64,000 nucleotides of DNA from contig CANQOT010000008.1 of NCBI GenBank assembly GCA_947625555.1, positions 1-64,000 on the forward strand, read 5' to 3'. Source of the DNA: an uncultured Clostridia bacterium (GTDB lineage: Bacteria > Bacillota > Clostridia > Christensenellales > Borkfalkiaceae). The translations under genes were made by a program, and so were the position numbers. The notes under the pieces are model-generated. The model was not told the DNA's origin, searched no databases, and saw only the letters and a program-made list of their open reading frames with translations. Positions within the stretch are counted from its first letter, which is position 1; the number at the start of each line of letters is the position of its first letter. This document shows positions 18,083 through 28,100 of the stretch, piece by piece.

Positions 18083-19441
18083 ATGAGCTCGGAAGTCAAT
18101 GCGCCCAAGGCGGAAAAAAAGAAGAACAGAAACTATTTGACGGGCAAAGAGATTCGCGCCATCGTCAAGTCCAACAATAAAGTCACGCGCGCCCTCGAAA
18201 AGAAGAAGCGCCGCAAGGCCAAGGAAGAGGAATTTCTCACGACCTTGAAGGATGATAAGAACATCCTCGAAGTCGAAGATCTGCACACCTATTTCTTCAC
18301 CGAACAGGGCGTCGTGAAGGCCGTGAACGGCGTTTCCTTCGAGGTGCCGCAGGGTTCGACCGTCGGCGTCGTCGGCGAGAGCGGCTGCGGCAAATCCGTC
18401 ACGAGCATGTCCATCATGCAGCTCCTGCAAGGGCCTGCGGGGCAGATCGTCTCGGGCGAGATCCGCTTCAAATCGTACGATTTCAAGCTCGACGAGAAGG
18501 GCAAGCCCATTCCCATTTGGGAAACGGATGAAGAGGGCAACCCCGTCTTTGAAGAGAAGAAGGACAAAAAGGGCAGACCCGTCCTCGATAAAGAGGGCAA
18601 GCCCGTGCTCCAAGAAAAGCAAAAGCGCGACGAATACGGCACGCTTCAATACGAGATGGAGGAGAAGGTGTTCAACATCGCCGAGATGCCCATCAAGGAG
18701 ATGTACCGTCTCCGCGGCAGGCAGATCGCGATGATCTTCCAGGAACCCATGACCTCCCTCAATCCCGTGTTCACCATCGGCAACCAGCTCGACGAAGTGA
18801 CGTTTTTGCACTTCCCCGGTTCCACCAAGGCGGATGCGAAGCGGCGCTCCATCGAGATGCTCAACCTCGTCGGCATCGCCATGCCCGAGCGGGTGTATAA
18901 ATCCTACCCGCACGAGCTCTCGGGCGGTATGCGCCAGCGCGTCATGATCTCCATGGCGCTCGCGGGCAATCCCCGCCTCATCATCGCCGACGAGCCCACG
19001 ACGGCGCTCGACGTCACCATTCAGGCGCAGATCCTCGATCTTCTGCGCGACTTGAAGAAGCGCATCAACGGCTCCATTTTGCTCATCACGCACGATCTCG
19101 GCATCATCGCCGAGATGGCAGACTTCGTCGTCGTCATGTATGCGGGCCGCATCATCGAGAGGGGCACGGCATCGGAGATCTTCCATCACCCGATGCACCC
19201 CTATACCATCGGCCTGCAAAAGTCCAAGCCCGTCATGGATTCGGATAAGGACACGCTGTTCAACATTCCCGGCAACGTGCCCAATCCCATCGATATGCCC
19301 GATTATTGCTACTTCCGCGAGCGCTGCTCGAGCTGCAAGAAGGCATGCTTCGGCGATTATCCTGCCATGGTGCAGGTCAGCCCGACGCACTACGTCGCGT
19401 GCCATCTCTATGACGAAAACAAGGAGGGGGACGCAAAGTGA
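18083..19441 (+). CDS. oppD: Oligopeptide ABC transporter ATPase with a repeat-containing insertion
   Basis: 452 aa against ~330-360 for typical OppD. A ~60-residue basic N-terminal extension precedes the domain. Walker A is GESGCGKSV, the Q-loop [11 protein letters not shown], the signature LSGGMRQRV, Walker [15 protein letters not shown] and the H-loop ITHDLGI, so catalysis should be intact. The C-terminal oligo_HPY region has the four-Cys pattern [15 protein letters not shown] ~65-residue insertion between Walker A and the Q-loop contains back-to-back copies of a D-x-x-G-x-P-V unit ([29 protein letters not shown]). It ends GTGA, overlapping oppF by 4 bp. Confidence 0.95.
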   Translation: MSSEVNAPKAEKKKNRNYLTGKEIRAIVKSNNKVTRALEKKKRRKAKEEEFLTTLKDDKNILEVEDLHTYFFTEQGVVKAVNGVSFEVPQGSTVGVVGESGCGKSVTSMSIMQLLQGPAGQIVSGEIRFKSYDFKLDEKGKPIPIWETDEEGNPVFEEKKDKKGRPVLDKEGKPVLQEKQKRDEYGTLQYEMEEKVFNIAEMPIKEMYRLRGRQIAMIFQEPMTSLNPVFTIGNQLDEVTFLHFPGSTKADAKRRSIEMLNLVGIAMPERVYKSYPHELSGGMRQRVMISMALAGNPRLIIADEPTTALDVTIQAQILDLLRDLKKRINGSILLITHDLGIIAEMADFVVVMYAGRIIERGTASEIFHHPMHPYTIGLQKSKPVMDSDKDTLFNIPGNVPNPIDMPDYCYFRERCSSCKKACFGDYPAMVQVSPTHYVACHLYDENKEGDAK

Positions 19442-20715
19442 CAAACGCTTTACTTGCCGCCGTGAGCGGCGGACAGATCATTGCGGCCGGCGTGATGCTT
19501 GCCGTCGTCGCGCTCCTCATCCTTGCGGGGTTTGTACTCTTCCGCGTCGTCGTCAAAAAGCGCGAGCGGGAAGAGCAGGCCATCGTGGACAAAGTGCAGA
19601 CGCAGGAGGAGCTCGAAGCGAACTATGCGGAATGCGTCGCGACGGGCAACTTCGCGGGCTTCGACGATGTGCTGGAATCCAAGCGCGAGCATGCCCTGCG
19701 CGAGAGGAAGGCGGAAGCCGATAAGGACCTTCCTCCCGACGAAAACGTCCTTTTGGAAGTGCGGCACCTCAAAATGTACTTCCCGCTCAAAAAGACGATC
19801 GGCGGCAAAGTGACGCTCGCCCTCCGCGCGGTGGACGACGTCTCCTTCAAGCTGAAAGCGGGCGAAACGCTCGGTATCGTCGGCGAGAGCGGCTGCGGCA
19901 AGACCACGATGGGCAGGTCGGTCTTAAAGCTCTACCAGCCCACGGGCGGGCAGATCTTCTTCGAGGGGAAGGACATCGCGGCCTACAAACCCAAGGAGAT
20001 GCGCCCCCTGCGCACCCAGATGCAGATCATCTTCCAGGACCCGTATTCCTCCCTGCCGCCGCGCAGTACGGTGGGCGGTATCCTCTCCGAGCCCGTCAAA
20101 GTGCACAAGATCGTGCCCAAGGGGGAGATCAAGGATTACGTCATGCAGATTATGGAGCAATGCGGCCTGCGCGACTATTATTACGAGCGTTACCCGCACG
20201 AATTTTCGGGCGGACAGCGCCAGCGTATCTGCATTGCGCGCGCCCTTTCGGTCAAGCCCAAGCTCGTCATCTGCGACGAGCCCGTCTCCGCGCTCGACGT
20301 CTCCATTCAGGCGCAGATCATCAACCTTCTGAAACAGTTGCAGCAAGAGTTGGGGCTCACGTATCTGTTCATCTCGCACGACCTTTCCGTCATCAAGCAC
20401 ATCTCGGATAAGATCGGCGTCATGTATCTCGGCTCGATGGTGGAATTCGGCGATAAGAAGGCCATCTTCTCCCATCCCATGCACCCCTACACGCAGGCGC
20501 TCTTCTCGGCAGTGCCCAACCCCAACCCCGACGTGAAGATGGAGCGTATCGTTCTGAACGGGGATATCCCGTCCCCGGCGGATCCGCCCAAGGGCTGCAA
20601 GTTCAACACCCGTTGCCCGCACGCCATGGAGATCTGCAAGCACATCGCGCCCAAGTATAAGGAATACGAACCCGGCCATTTCGTGGCCTGCCATTGCTAT
20701 TCGCAGGAGGACTGA
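19438..20715 (+). CDS. oppF: Oligopeptide ABC transporter ATPase with N-terminal transmembrane helix
   Basis: 425 aa, GTG start in the GTGA overlap with oppD. The OppF domain begins only near residue 103 (LLEVRHLKMYFPLKK) with intact Walker A (GESGCGKTTMGR), Q-loop (IFQDPYSSLPPR), signature (FSGGQRQRI), Walker B (LVICDEPVSALDVS), H-loop (ISHDLSV) and the C-terminal oligo_HPY Cys motif. The first ~100 residues are foreign to normal OppF: a hydrophobic helix (GQIIAAGVMLAVVALLILAGFVLFRVVV) then a charged coiled segment. The subunit may therefore be membrane-anchored in its own right. I see no frameshift that would split it into two genes. Confidence 0.93.
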   Translation: MTNALLAAVSGGQIIAAGVMLAVVALLILAGFVLFRVVVKKREREEQAIVDKVQTQEELEANYAECVATGNFAGFDDVLESKREHALRERKAEADKDLPPDENVLLEVRHLKMYFPLKKTIGGKVTLALRAVDDVSFKLKAGETLGIVGESGCGKTTMGRSVLKLYQPTGGQIFFEGKDIAAYKPKEMRPLRTQMQIIFQDPYSSLPPRSTVGGILSEPVKVHKIVPKGEIKDYVMQIMEQCGLRDYYYERYPHEFSGGQRQRICIARALSVKPKLVICDEPVSALDVSIQAQIINLLKQLQQELGLTYLFISHDLSVIKHISDKIGVMYLGSMVEFGDKKAIFSHPMHPYTQALFSAVPNPNPDVKMERIVLNGDIPSPADPPKGCKFNTRCPHAMEICKHIAPKYKEYEPGHFVACHCYSQED

Positions 20716-20987
20716 TGAAGCGGAAGAAACGCGATGCGGAGGCGTCCGCCGAAGAGGGGACGCCCAAAAAAGAGCAGAAGATCGTGTATATCGACGACGG
20801 TTCGCAGATCGCGGACATGAGTGCGACGCGCCGCCACGGGAACGTGCCGCGGCAGAAGTCCACCGCCCGCGAGAAGATCAGAACGTACTTTGCCGTCGTC
20901 AAGCGCATGCTCATCCCGATGTTCTGCACCCTCTTCGCGTTTGCTTTGGTATTCGTCATCGTGCTCGCCATCACGGGCAACCTATAA
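20715..20987 (+). CDS. Small single-pass membrane protein of the opp operon
   Basis: 90 aa from ATG 20715, which shares one base with the oppF stop (TGATG); GCAGGAGG lies just upstream, so the longer start in the ORF track is rejected. A charged N-terminal half (KRKKRDAEASAEEG) leads to one C-terminal helix (MLIPMFCTLFAFALVFVIVLAI). Not recognised as a named family. Tight coupling to oppF suggests an accessory role in the transporter, which is inference only. Confidence 0.75.
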   Translation: MKRKKRDAEASAEEGTPKKEQKIVYIDDGSQIADMSATRRHGNVPRQKSTAREKIRTYFAVVKRMLIPMFCTLFAFALVFVIVLAITGNL

Positions 20988-21012
20988 CCTTTTCACCCTT
21001 TTGGAGGATCTC

Positions 21013-23271
21013 ATGAAACGCAAACTCTTGCTTGGAATGCTCACCGCGGCGGGCGCGCTCTGCCTTTCCATGGGCCTTGCCGCATGCGGCGGCGGAGACG
21101 ACGGGCAGGTCGGACTTTCCTTTGAATACGACGATGAACGGGAGGCCTATGCCGTGACGGGGATAGTTCTCCCCATGGACAGCGAGGGCGCGATCGATAC
21201 CGCCCGCCTCCCTTCCTCGGTCACCGTTCCCGCCGAGCACAGCGGATCGCCCGTCTATATTGCGGACGGCGCCTTTGCGGGTTACGGCTTTTTGGAGAGC
21301 GTGGAGCTCGAAGCGGGCGTCCTCTCGATCGGGGATAACGCCTTTTCGGGCTGCAACGCCCTTGCGACCGTCAATTTCCCCGCGGGCCTCGTCTCCATCG
21401 GCGAAGGCGCATTCGCGGATTGCGCGCTCAAAGACGTCTCTCTTCCCGCGAGCCTTACCGAAGTGGGCGGCGGAGCCTTTATGGGCTGCGTCTCCCTCGG
21501 GAAGGTCACGGTGGACGCGTCGAACACCTCCTTCACCGTGGCGGGAGGTATCCTCTATAATCAGGCGCAGACGGAGCTCGTGTGCGCCCCCGCCGCGCTC
21601 GAAGGGGAAGTCACCCTTCCCGCGACGCTCAAAGAGGTCCCCGCGGGTGCATTCTACCGTTGCGGCCTTATCACCAAGGTGACGGTGGGCGGCGGAAACG
21701 CCATCGGCGCGAATGCCTTTTCGGGTTGCACGTCGCTCGAAAATGTTTCCCTTCCCGCCTCTGTCATCGAGATCGGGGACGCCGCCTTTGCGAACTGCAC
21801 CGCCCTGAAAGCGATCGCACTTCCCGACGCGGCGAGGGTCATCGGCGCAGGCGCGTTTGAAAATTGCGATACGCTTACCGAGATCGCCATTCCCGATGCC
21901 CCCGCAGACCAAGTTCCGACGGTGGGGGCGCGGGCACTTGCCTCCTGCGACAGTCTCGAAAGGGCGACCCTTCCCGAAAGCCTCACAAAGATCCCCGACG
22001 GCCTGTTTGCGGAATGCGGCAACCTCAACTCGGCAGAGCTCCCCGCGCACATCACCGAGATCGGCAGCTACGCCTTTTTCGACTGCGTGAGCCTCGGCTC
22101 GGTCGCCATCCCCGCATCCGTCGTTACCATCGGCGAGAGGGCATTCTTCGGTTGCAGCGGCCTTAAAAGCATCACCGCAGAGGGCAATGCCGAATACGAA
22201 GCCGCGGCGGGCTGCCTCATCGAAAAGGCGACGGGCACCGTGCTCTACGGCAGCGACCAGACGGCCGTCACCCTTCCCGCGACGGTCAAAAAGATCGCGC
22301 CCTACGCCTTCCGCTTCATGAAGGACATCCAAACCGTCGCCCTTCCCGCGGGTCTCGCCGAGATCGGCGAGGGGGCCTTCCTCGGTTGCAACAGCCTCGA
22401 AAGCATCACCGTCGAGGAGGGGAACGAAGCCTTCTTTGCGAAGAGCGGCGTCCTGTACTCTGTCGCGACGAAGAAGGTGTCCAATAATACTGTGACGGTC
22501 TATACCTTCTTTACCGTACCCATTGCCTTGACGGGCAAGGTCGAGATCCCCGCAGGCGTCGAAACGATCCCCGCAAACACCTTCGAGTACTGCACGAAGA
22601 TCCGGGAAGTCGTGCTCCCCGCAGGGCTCACCACCGTCGGCGCCAATGCCTTTGCGCACTGCGAAGGGCTCGAAGGCATCACGCTCACCGGAGACGTCAC
22701 GTCGATCGGCGCGAATGCTTTTGCCTACTGCACGTCGCTCGCCTCCTTCGAGGTCCCCGACGGCGTGCGTCAAAATGAGGAGGATAAACTCCCCAACGCC
22801 ACACTCGCCAATTATGTGTTCTACAATTGCACCGCGCTCGAAAACGTCACGTTCGGCGAACGCGTCTCCAACGTGAGCGCCAACGCCTTTGAGGGCTGCA
22901 CAGCCATGAAGAGCATCACGGTCGCCGAGAAGAACACATACTTCAAGAGCCAGAACGGCATCCTCTACGCGCTCCGCACCTCGGGCGAAAAGACGACGGT
23001 CACGGGCATCGTGCACGTTCCCATGCAGGTCGAGGGCGCGGTCAGCATTCTCGCGGGCTTCGATACCATCAACGCAGAGGCTTTCTACGGCCGCACGAAG
23101 ATCACTTCGGTCACGCTCACCGCCGACATCAAGAAGATCGGCAGCTACGCCTTCTACGGGTGCAGCGGCCTCACGGCTGTGCACTTCGCGGGCGACGAGG
23201 CCGCATGGGCGAAGGTCGACGTCGCCTCGGGCAACGAGGCCTTGACAAACGTTCTCGATTTCGGAACCTGA
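21013..23271 (+). CDS. LRR_5 (BspA-type) surface lipoprotein, last gene of the opp operon
   Basis: 752 aa from ATG 21013, preceded by TTGGAGGATC; the ORF-track start at 20821 lies inside the previous gene. Lipobox Cys25 (MGLAAC/G). Nearly the whole mature protein is LRR_5 repeats of ~23 residues (ESVELEAGVLSIGDNAFSGC, KAIALPDAARVIGAGAFENC), interrupted by insertions that begin with FTVAGGILYN, EAAAGCLIEK, FFAKSGVLYS and YFKSQNGILYA. BspA-type LRRs commonly bind host or matrix proteins or other bacteria. A terminator follows, so the gene closes the transcription unit. Confidence 0.88.
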   Translation: MKRKLLLGMLTAAGALCLSMGLAACGGGDDGQVGLSFEYDDEREAYAVTGIVLPMDSEGAIDTARLPSSVTVPAEHSGSPVYIADGAFAGYGFLESVELEAGVLSIGDNAFSGCNALATVNFPAGLVSIGEGAFADCALKDVSLPASLTEVGGGAFMGCVSLGKVTVDASNTSFTVAGGILYNQAQTELVCAPAALEGEVTLPATLKEVPAGAFYRCGLITKVTVGGGNAIGANAFSGCTSLENVSLPASVIEIGDAAFANCTALKAIALPDAARVIGAGAFENCDTLTEIAIPDAPADQVPTVGARALASCDSLERATLPESLTKIPDGLFAECGNLNSAELPAHITEIGSYAFFDCVSLGSVAIPASVVTIGERAFFGCSGLKSITAEGNAEYEAAAGCLIEKATGTVLYGSDQTAVTLPATVKKIAPYAFRFMKDIQTVALPAGLAEIGEGAFLGCNSLESITVEEGNEAFFAKSGVLYSVATKKVSNNTVTVYTFFTVPIALTGKVEIPAGVETIPANTFEYCTKIREVVLPAGLTTVGANAFAHCEGLEGITLTGDVTSIGANAFAYCTSLASFEVPDGVRQNEEDKLPNATLANYVFYNCTALENVTFGERVSNVSANAFEGCTAMKSITVAEKNTYFKSQNGILYALRTSGEKTTVTGIVHVPMQVEGAVSILAGFDTINAEAFYGRTKITSVTLTADIKKIGSYAFYGCSGLTAVHFAGDEAAWAKVDVASGNEALTNVLDFGT

Positions 23272-23293
23272 CAGACAAATAAAAAAGAGCAAC

Positions 23294-23318
23294 GCCCTCC
23301 CGTATGGGAGGGCTTTTT
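23294..23318 (+). terminator. Intrinsic terminator of the protease/opp operon
   Basis: Perfect 8-bp stem GCCCTCCC/GGGAGGGC with a 4-nt loop followed by TTTTT, 22 bp after the LRR lipoprotein stop. Confidence 0.9.
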
Positions 23319-23364
23319 CGCGCCCTTCGCGGGAGAAAATTCTCGGGAAATTGCCCCCAAAGTA

Positions 23365-23393
23365 TTGTGTTTTTTTCGTCAAAATGGTATAAT
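23365..23393 (+). promoter_or_regulatory. Sigma-A promoter of plsX-rnc-smc
   Basis: TTGTGT, 17-bp spacer, TGG-TATAAT (23388-23393). It lies between the upstream terminator and plsX, leaving a ~40-nt leader with a TTGGAGAAAG ribosome site. Confidence 0.7.
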
Positions 23394-23437
23394 CATTTCG
23401 TGTACTATTGTAAATAAACACTTCTTTTGGAGAAAGT

Positions 23438-24466
23438 ATGCTCAAAATCGTTGTTGACGCGATGGGCGGCGACAATGCGCCCGCCGAGATCGTGAAGGGC
23501 GCCGTCGAAGCGCTCGAAAAGAGGAAAGATCTCTCCATCGTGCTGACGGGCGACGAACATCTCGTCGGGCACGAGCTTTTGAAATATCATTACGATGCGA
23601 GCCGCGTGGAGATCGTACACTGCTCGCAGGTCATCACGGGCGACGATATCCCCACGCAGGCCGTCCGCGCGAAGAAGGACAGTTCCCTCGTCGTAGGCAT
23701 GCAGCTCCTTCGCTCCCGCGACGACGTGGGCGGTCTCGTCTCCGCAGGTTCCACGGGGGCGGTGCTCACGGGCGGGATCATGCTCGTCGGCAGGATCAAG
23801 GGCGTCATGCGTCCCGCGCTCTGCCCGGGCATTCCCAACGTGCGCGGCGGGGCCACCCTCCTTTGCGACTGCGGCGCCAATGCCGAGTGCAAGAGCGCCT
23901 ATCTCGCCCAATTCGGCGTGATGGCTTCCGCCTATGCGAAGGCCGCCTACGGCATCGAAGATCCCCGCGTCGGCCTCCTCAACAACGGGACGGAGGCGCA
24001 CAAGGGCGATCCCCTGCACCAAGAGGCCTACGCCCTTCTCAAAGAGACGGAGGGCATCAACTTTGTCGGGAACGTCGAGGGCAGGGACCTCATGTTCGGC
24101 GATATCGACGTCGCCGTTGCCGACGGCTTTTCGGGCAACATCGCCTTGAAGGCCATCGAGGGCTGCGGCAAGACGGTCACTACCGTATTGGAGAGGGAGT
24201 TCAGGCGTTCGTTCGGGAGCAAGCTCTCCTACCTCTTCGCCAAGAAGCCGATCAAGGGGCTCAGATCGATGCTCGATTACGCCCGCTTCGGCGGTTCCGT
24301 CTTTTTGGGGCTCAAAAAGGTGGTCGTCAAGTGCCACGGCGAGGCCAAGGCGCGGACGGTCACGGCTTCCGTCTTGCAGGCTGCGGACGCCTTCCGCGGC
24401 GGCCTTATCCAAAACATTTCGGAGATGCTCGAACACTCGCCGCTCTCCGCGGAGAAGGGCGAATGA
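23438..24466 (+). CDS. plsX: Phosphate acyltransferase PlsX
   Basis: 342 aa, normal length. Opens with the family signature VVDAMGGDNAPAEIVKGAVEAL and has VGLLNNGTEAHKGDPLHQEAY, VGNVEGRDLMFGDIDVAVADGFSGNIALKA in the right order. It makes acyl-phosphate from acyl-ACP for PlsY in phospholipid synthesis at the membrane. Neither fapR nor acpP flanks it here; the order plsX-rnc-smc otherwise matches Firmicutes, with the acyl-carrier gene skipped. The stop overlaps rnc by ATGA. Confidence 0.96.
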   Translation: MLKIVVDAMGGDNAPAEIVKGAVEALEKRKDLSIVLTGDEHLVGHELLKYHYDASRVEIVHCSQVITGDDIPTQAVRAKKDSSLVVGMQLLRSRDDVGGLVSAGSTGAVLTGGIMLVGRIKGVMRPALCPGIPNVRGGATLLCDCGANAECKSAYLAQFGVMASAYAKAAYGIEDPRVGLLNNGTEAHKGDPLHQEAYALLKETEGINFVGNVEGRDLMFGDIDVAVADGFSGNIALKAIEGCGKTVTTVLEREFRRSFGSKLSYLFAKKPIKGLRSMLDYARFGGSVFLGLKKVVVKCHGEAKARTVTASVLQAADAFRGGLIQNISEMLEHSPLSAEKGE

Positions 24467-25140
24467 ACCGCCCCCGGCCCTTCGGCGAGGCGGAATATTG
24501 CGCCATCGAGCAGACGGTCGGCTACACCTTCCGCGATAAAAAGCTCCTATTGACGGCGTTTACCCATTCTTCCCTCGCCAAAGCGGAAGGGGAGAGGGAC
24601 AACGAGCGGCTGGAATTTCTCGGCGACGCCGTTTTGGAACTCGTCGTCACCGAGATGCTTTTTCTCTCCTCGCGCGCCGACGAGGGGAAGCTCACCGAAC
24701 TGCGCAAGCAATATGTCTCCCAGCCCGCCCTCGAACAGGCGGAAGCGCGCCTCGGCCTCATGCAGTATCTCCGCTATACGGGCGGGGAGAACAACATCGC
24801 GGGCAAGACGCGTTCCAACCTCTTCGAAGCGGTCGCGGGGGCCATCTATCTCGACGGCGGGCTCGATGCGGCAAGGAAGTTTTTGCTCGCAAACCTCGTC
24901 GAGATCGAATCGGAAAACTATAAAACGCTCCTCCAAGAATATGTGCAGGACCGCGCGCACACGACGCCGCACTACGCGACCGAAGAGGACGGCGACGCAT
25001 TCATGTGCACCGTAACGGCGCTGGGAAAGCACGCCACGGGGCGGGGCACGGGCAAGAAGGCCGCCGAGACGGAGGCCGCGAAGAACTTGCTTTGCATATT
25101 CAAAGAACAGGACAGCAAACCAACCAAAGGGGAAAGATAA
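24463..25140 (+). CDS. rnc: Ribonuclease III
   Basis: 225 aa from ATG 24463 (ATGA overlap with plsX); the 425-aa ORF in the track starts far upstream inside plsX in another frame. The catalytic motif NERLEFLGDAVLELV is present with its acidic residues, and a C-terminal double-stranded RNA-binding domain follows (YKTLLQEYVQD...GRGTGKKAAETEAAKNLL). It cleaves double-stranded RNA in rRNA and mRNA processing. It abuts smc directly. Confidence 0.96.
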   Translation: MNRPRPFGEAEYCAIEQTVGYTFRDKKLLLTAFTHSSLAKAEGERDNERLEFLGDAVLELVVTEMLFLSSRADEGKLTELRKQYVSQPALEQAEARLGLMQYLRYTGGENNIAGKTRSNLFEAVAGAIYLDGGLDAARKFLLANLVEIESENYKTLLQEYVQDRAHTTPHYATEEDGDAFMCTVTALGKHATGRGTGKKAAETEAAKNLLCIFKEQDSKPTKGER

Positions 25141-28100
25141 GTGAACTTTAAGGAAGTCAGGCTTGTAGGATTCAAATCTTTTGCCGATAAAACGACCATC
25201 AAATTCGAGGACGGCGTCACCTGTATCGTCGGGCCCAACGGCTGCGGAAAATCCAACGTCGCCGATGCGGTGCGCTGGGTGCTCGGCGAACAGTCCGCAA
25301 AGACGCTCCGCGGCTCCAACATGCAGGACGTCATCTTTGCGGGCACCGAGACGCGCCGCCAACTCTCCTTCTGCGAAGTGACGCTCGTCTTTGATAATTC
25401 GCAGCGCCTCTTCGATATCGAATACGAAGAGGTCGCCATGACGCGCCGCCTCTACCGTTCGGGCGAGAGCGAATACCTCCTCAACATGCAGCCTTGCAGG
25501 CTCAAAGATATCGTCACCCTCCTGCACGGCGTGGGCATCGGCAAGGAGGGCTACTCCATCATCGGGCAGGGCAAGGTCGCCCAGATCATGAACAGCAAGC
25601 CCGAGGAGAGGCGCAACATCTTCGAGGAAGCGACGGGCGTCATCAAGTTCAAGACGCAGAAGGGGGAGATCGAGCGCAAACTCGAAAACGCAAAGGATAA
25701 TCTCACCGTGTTCGTCCAGCGTATGGACGAGGCCGAACGCCAGCTCCGCCCCCTCGAAAAGCAGGCGGAGACGGCCAAAAAATACCGCGAATATTCGGGT
25801 CAGCTCAAATACGAGGAAGTCAACGCCTACCTCGTTCGGAGCGACAGCTTCGAACAGGAATCGGAAAAATACCGCAGTAAGATCGCACAGGCCGAGGCCG
25901 AGCTCGCGGGCATCGACACCCGCCTTTCCCTCGCCGACGGCGAGGAGGAAGCGGGGAGGGTCCGCATTGCACAGGCGGACGACCGTCTCCGCAAGCTCCA
26001 CGACCGCCTCCTCTCCTTCGAGGTCGGCATGGCGAACAAGACGGGCGACGCAAAGGTCCTTAGCGAGAGGATAAACAACTACCGCCGCCAGCTCTCTTCG
26101 GCGGCCGAGGATATCGCCGTCTCCCAAAAGCGCATGAAGGATATCGACGCGACGGTCGCCGGCAGCGCGAAGAAATCGGAGGGCGACGAGAAGCGCGTCC
26201 GCGAGATCGAGAAGGAATGCCGCGAACTCACCGCGAAGCTCGCCGAGGCGGACGCCCGCGTTTCGGCATACGAACGTCTCTCCGACGAAAAGCGCGCGAA
26301 CGAGATCTCCTCCGTCGAGAACCTTGCCGACCTTCGCGCCAACGTCGGGAGCCTTACCGCCAAGCGCGACGCCGCGCAGGACAGGATCGGCGAAGTGCGC
26401 GAGGCCATCAAGAAGGCGGAGGGCAGGAAGGCGGAATATACCCGCCAGCTCGGGGAATGCAGGAAGGAGAAGAAGGCTTGCGAGGCCTTTTTGGACAGCA
26501 AGCCGCAGCGCGAAGAGGAACTCCTCGGCATCGTGGGCGACCTCGCCCGTTCCAGCCAGAAGATCTCCGAGGAGATCGTCAGCTGCAACACCTCCATCGC
26601 CAATTTCAGCAACAATCTCGAACTTTACATAGGGCTCAAAAACCGCTTCGACGGCTACCGCGATTCGGTGCGCCGTTTGCAGCTCGACGCCAAGGAGAAC
26701 CCCGAACTCGGCAGGCGCATCAAGGGCGCCATCGCCGACATCGTGCGTACGGACAAGCAGTACGAAGTCGCCATCGAGACGGCCTTCGGCGCGGCAATGC
26801 AGAACCTCGTCACGGCCACGGCGGACGACGCGCGCTATCTCATCCAATACCTCAAAGACCACCACGGCGGCATCGTCACCTTCCTGCCCGTCGACCAAAT
26901 GCGCCCGCGTCCCGATACGCGGGAGGTGGAGCGCGCTTTGAACGAAAACGGCGCGCTCGGCCTTGCGAACGACCTCGTCCGTTACGACGAATACTACGAA
27001 AACATCATCAAAAATTTGCTCGGGAATACCCTCATCTGCGATAACATTTCCAATGCGACGCGCATCATGAAGAAGTACCCCCGCGCCTTCCGCCTCATCA
27101 CCTTGGAGGGCGACGTCATCGCGTCGAGCGGTTCCATGACGGGCGGTTCCCAGCGCAAGGACAGCGGGAACCTGCTCGCAGGGGAGCGCAAGATCAAGGA
27201 ATGCGAGGAAAATATCGCCCGCAAGAAGGGCGCGCTCGAAAAGTTCCGCGCCGCGCTTGCAAATTGCGAGAAGGAGCTCGAAGAGGCCCGCGCCGACTAC
27301 GAGGCCTTCCGCGTGAAGGTGCAGGAAGAGACGGCGCACTTTGCCGCCATCGCCCAGAAGGAGATCGCCCTCGAAGGGCTCGTCTCCACCGCCGAAGCCG
27401 ACGCGAACGAGTATGCCGCCCTCTTGGACCGCCTCACCCGTCAGGCTTCCGATCTCGAAACGGAGGTGCTCTCTTCCGCCGAGAACGAGGAGCTGTTGAG
27501 CAAGATCCGCCTCGAAGCCAAGAGCGAATCCGAGCTCCGCGCGACCGAGATCGAGAAGATCAAGGAGGAGCGCGACGCGCTCGCGAAGAAGCTCTCCGAT
27601 CTCCGCGTCGAGGAAGCGTCCGTCTCGTCCGTCCGCACGGCGGAGGAGGAAAATCTCAAAAGGCTCAAAGAGGAGAAAGAATCCCTCCTTATCAGGATCG
27701 ACGAGACCCGCGCAGGCATCCGCAAGATGGAGGCGCAGATCGAAGAGCTCAAACGCGAAGAGGAGAAGGTCAGCCTCACCGAAGAGGAACAGCTCGCCGT
27801 CTCCAAGATCCGCGAGGAGATCGCCTCCGTCGAGGCTCTCAAAAAGGAGGAGAACGAGAAGCAGGCCCGTCTCGCCGAGGAAAAGCGCGCCCTCATCGCC
27901 CGTCAGACGTTGAAGAGCGAGGAAAAACACGCCGCCGAGAACGAGATCACCCGCGCCGAGACCACCCTCGAGAACATGCGCCAGCGCCTCGACGAGATGT
28001 ACGGTCTCACCTACGAGAGCGCACAGGAGCTCCGCGATCCCGCCTACGATTTCTCGCAAGCCAATGCCAATATCAATTCCCTGCGCCACAAGATCGCAGC

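Noticed and set aside
18480-18680. Repeat insertion in oppD as a frameshift or assembly artefact
   Set aside because: The frame stays open, codon use is normal and all downstream ATPase motifs are intact.
20971-23538. 855-aa minus-strand ORF opposite the LRR lipoprotein
   Set aside because: Shadow ORF; the plus strand has lipobox and LRR repeats. It also crosses the terminator and plsX promoter.
23863-24462. Upstream extension of rnc
   Set aside because: Arg-rich out-of-frame reading of plsX; the ATGA junction gives the normal RNase III start.
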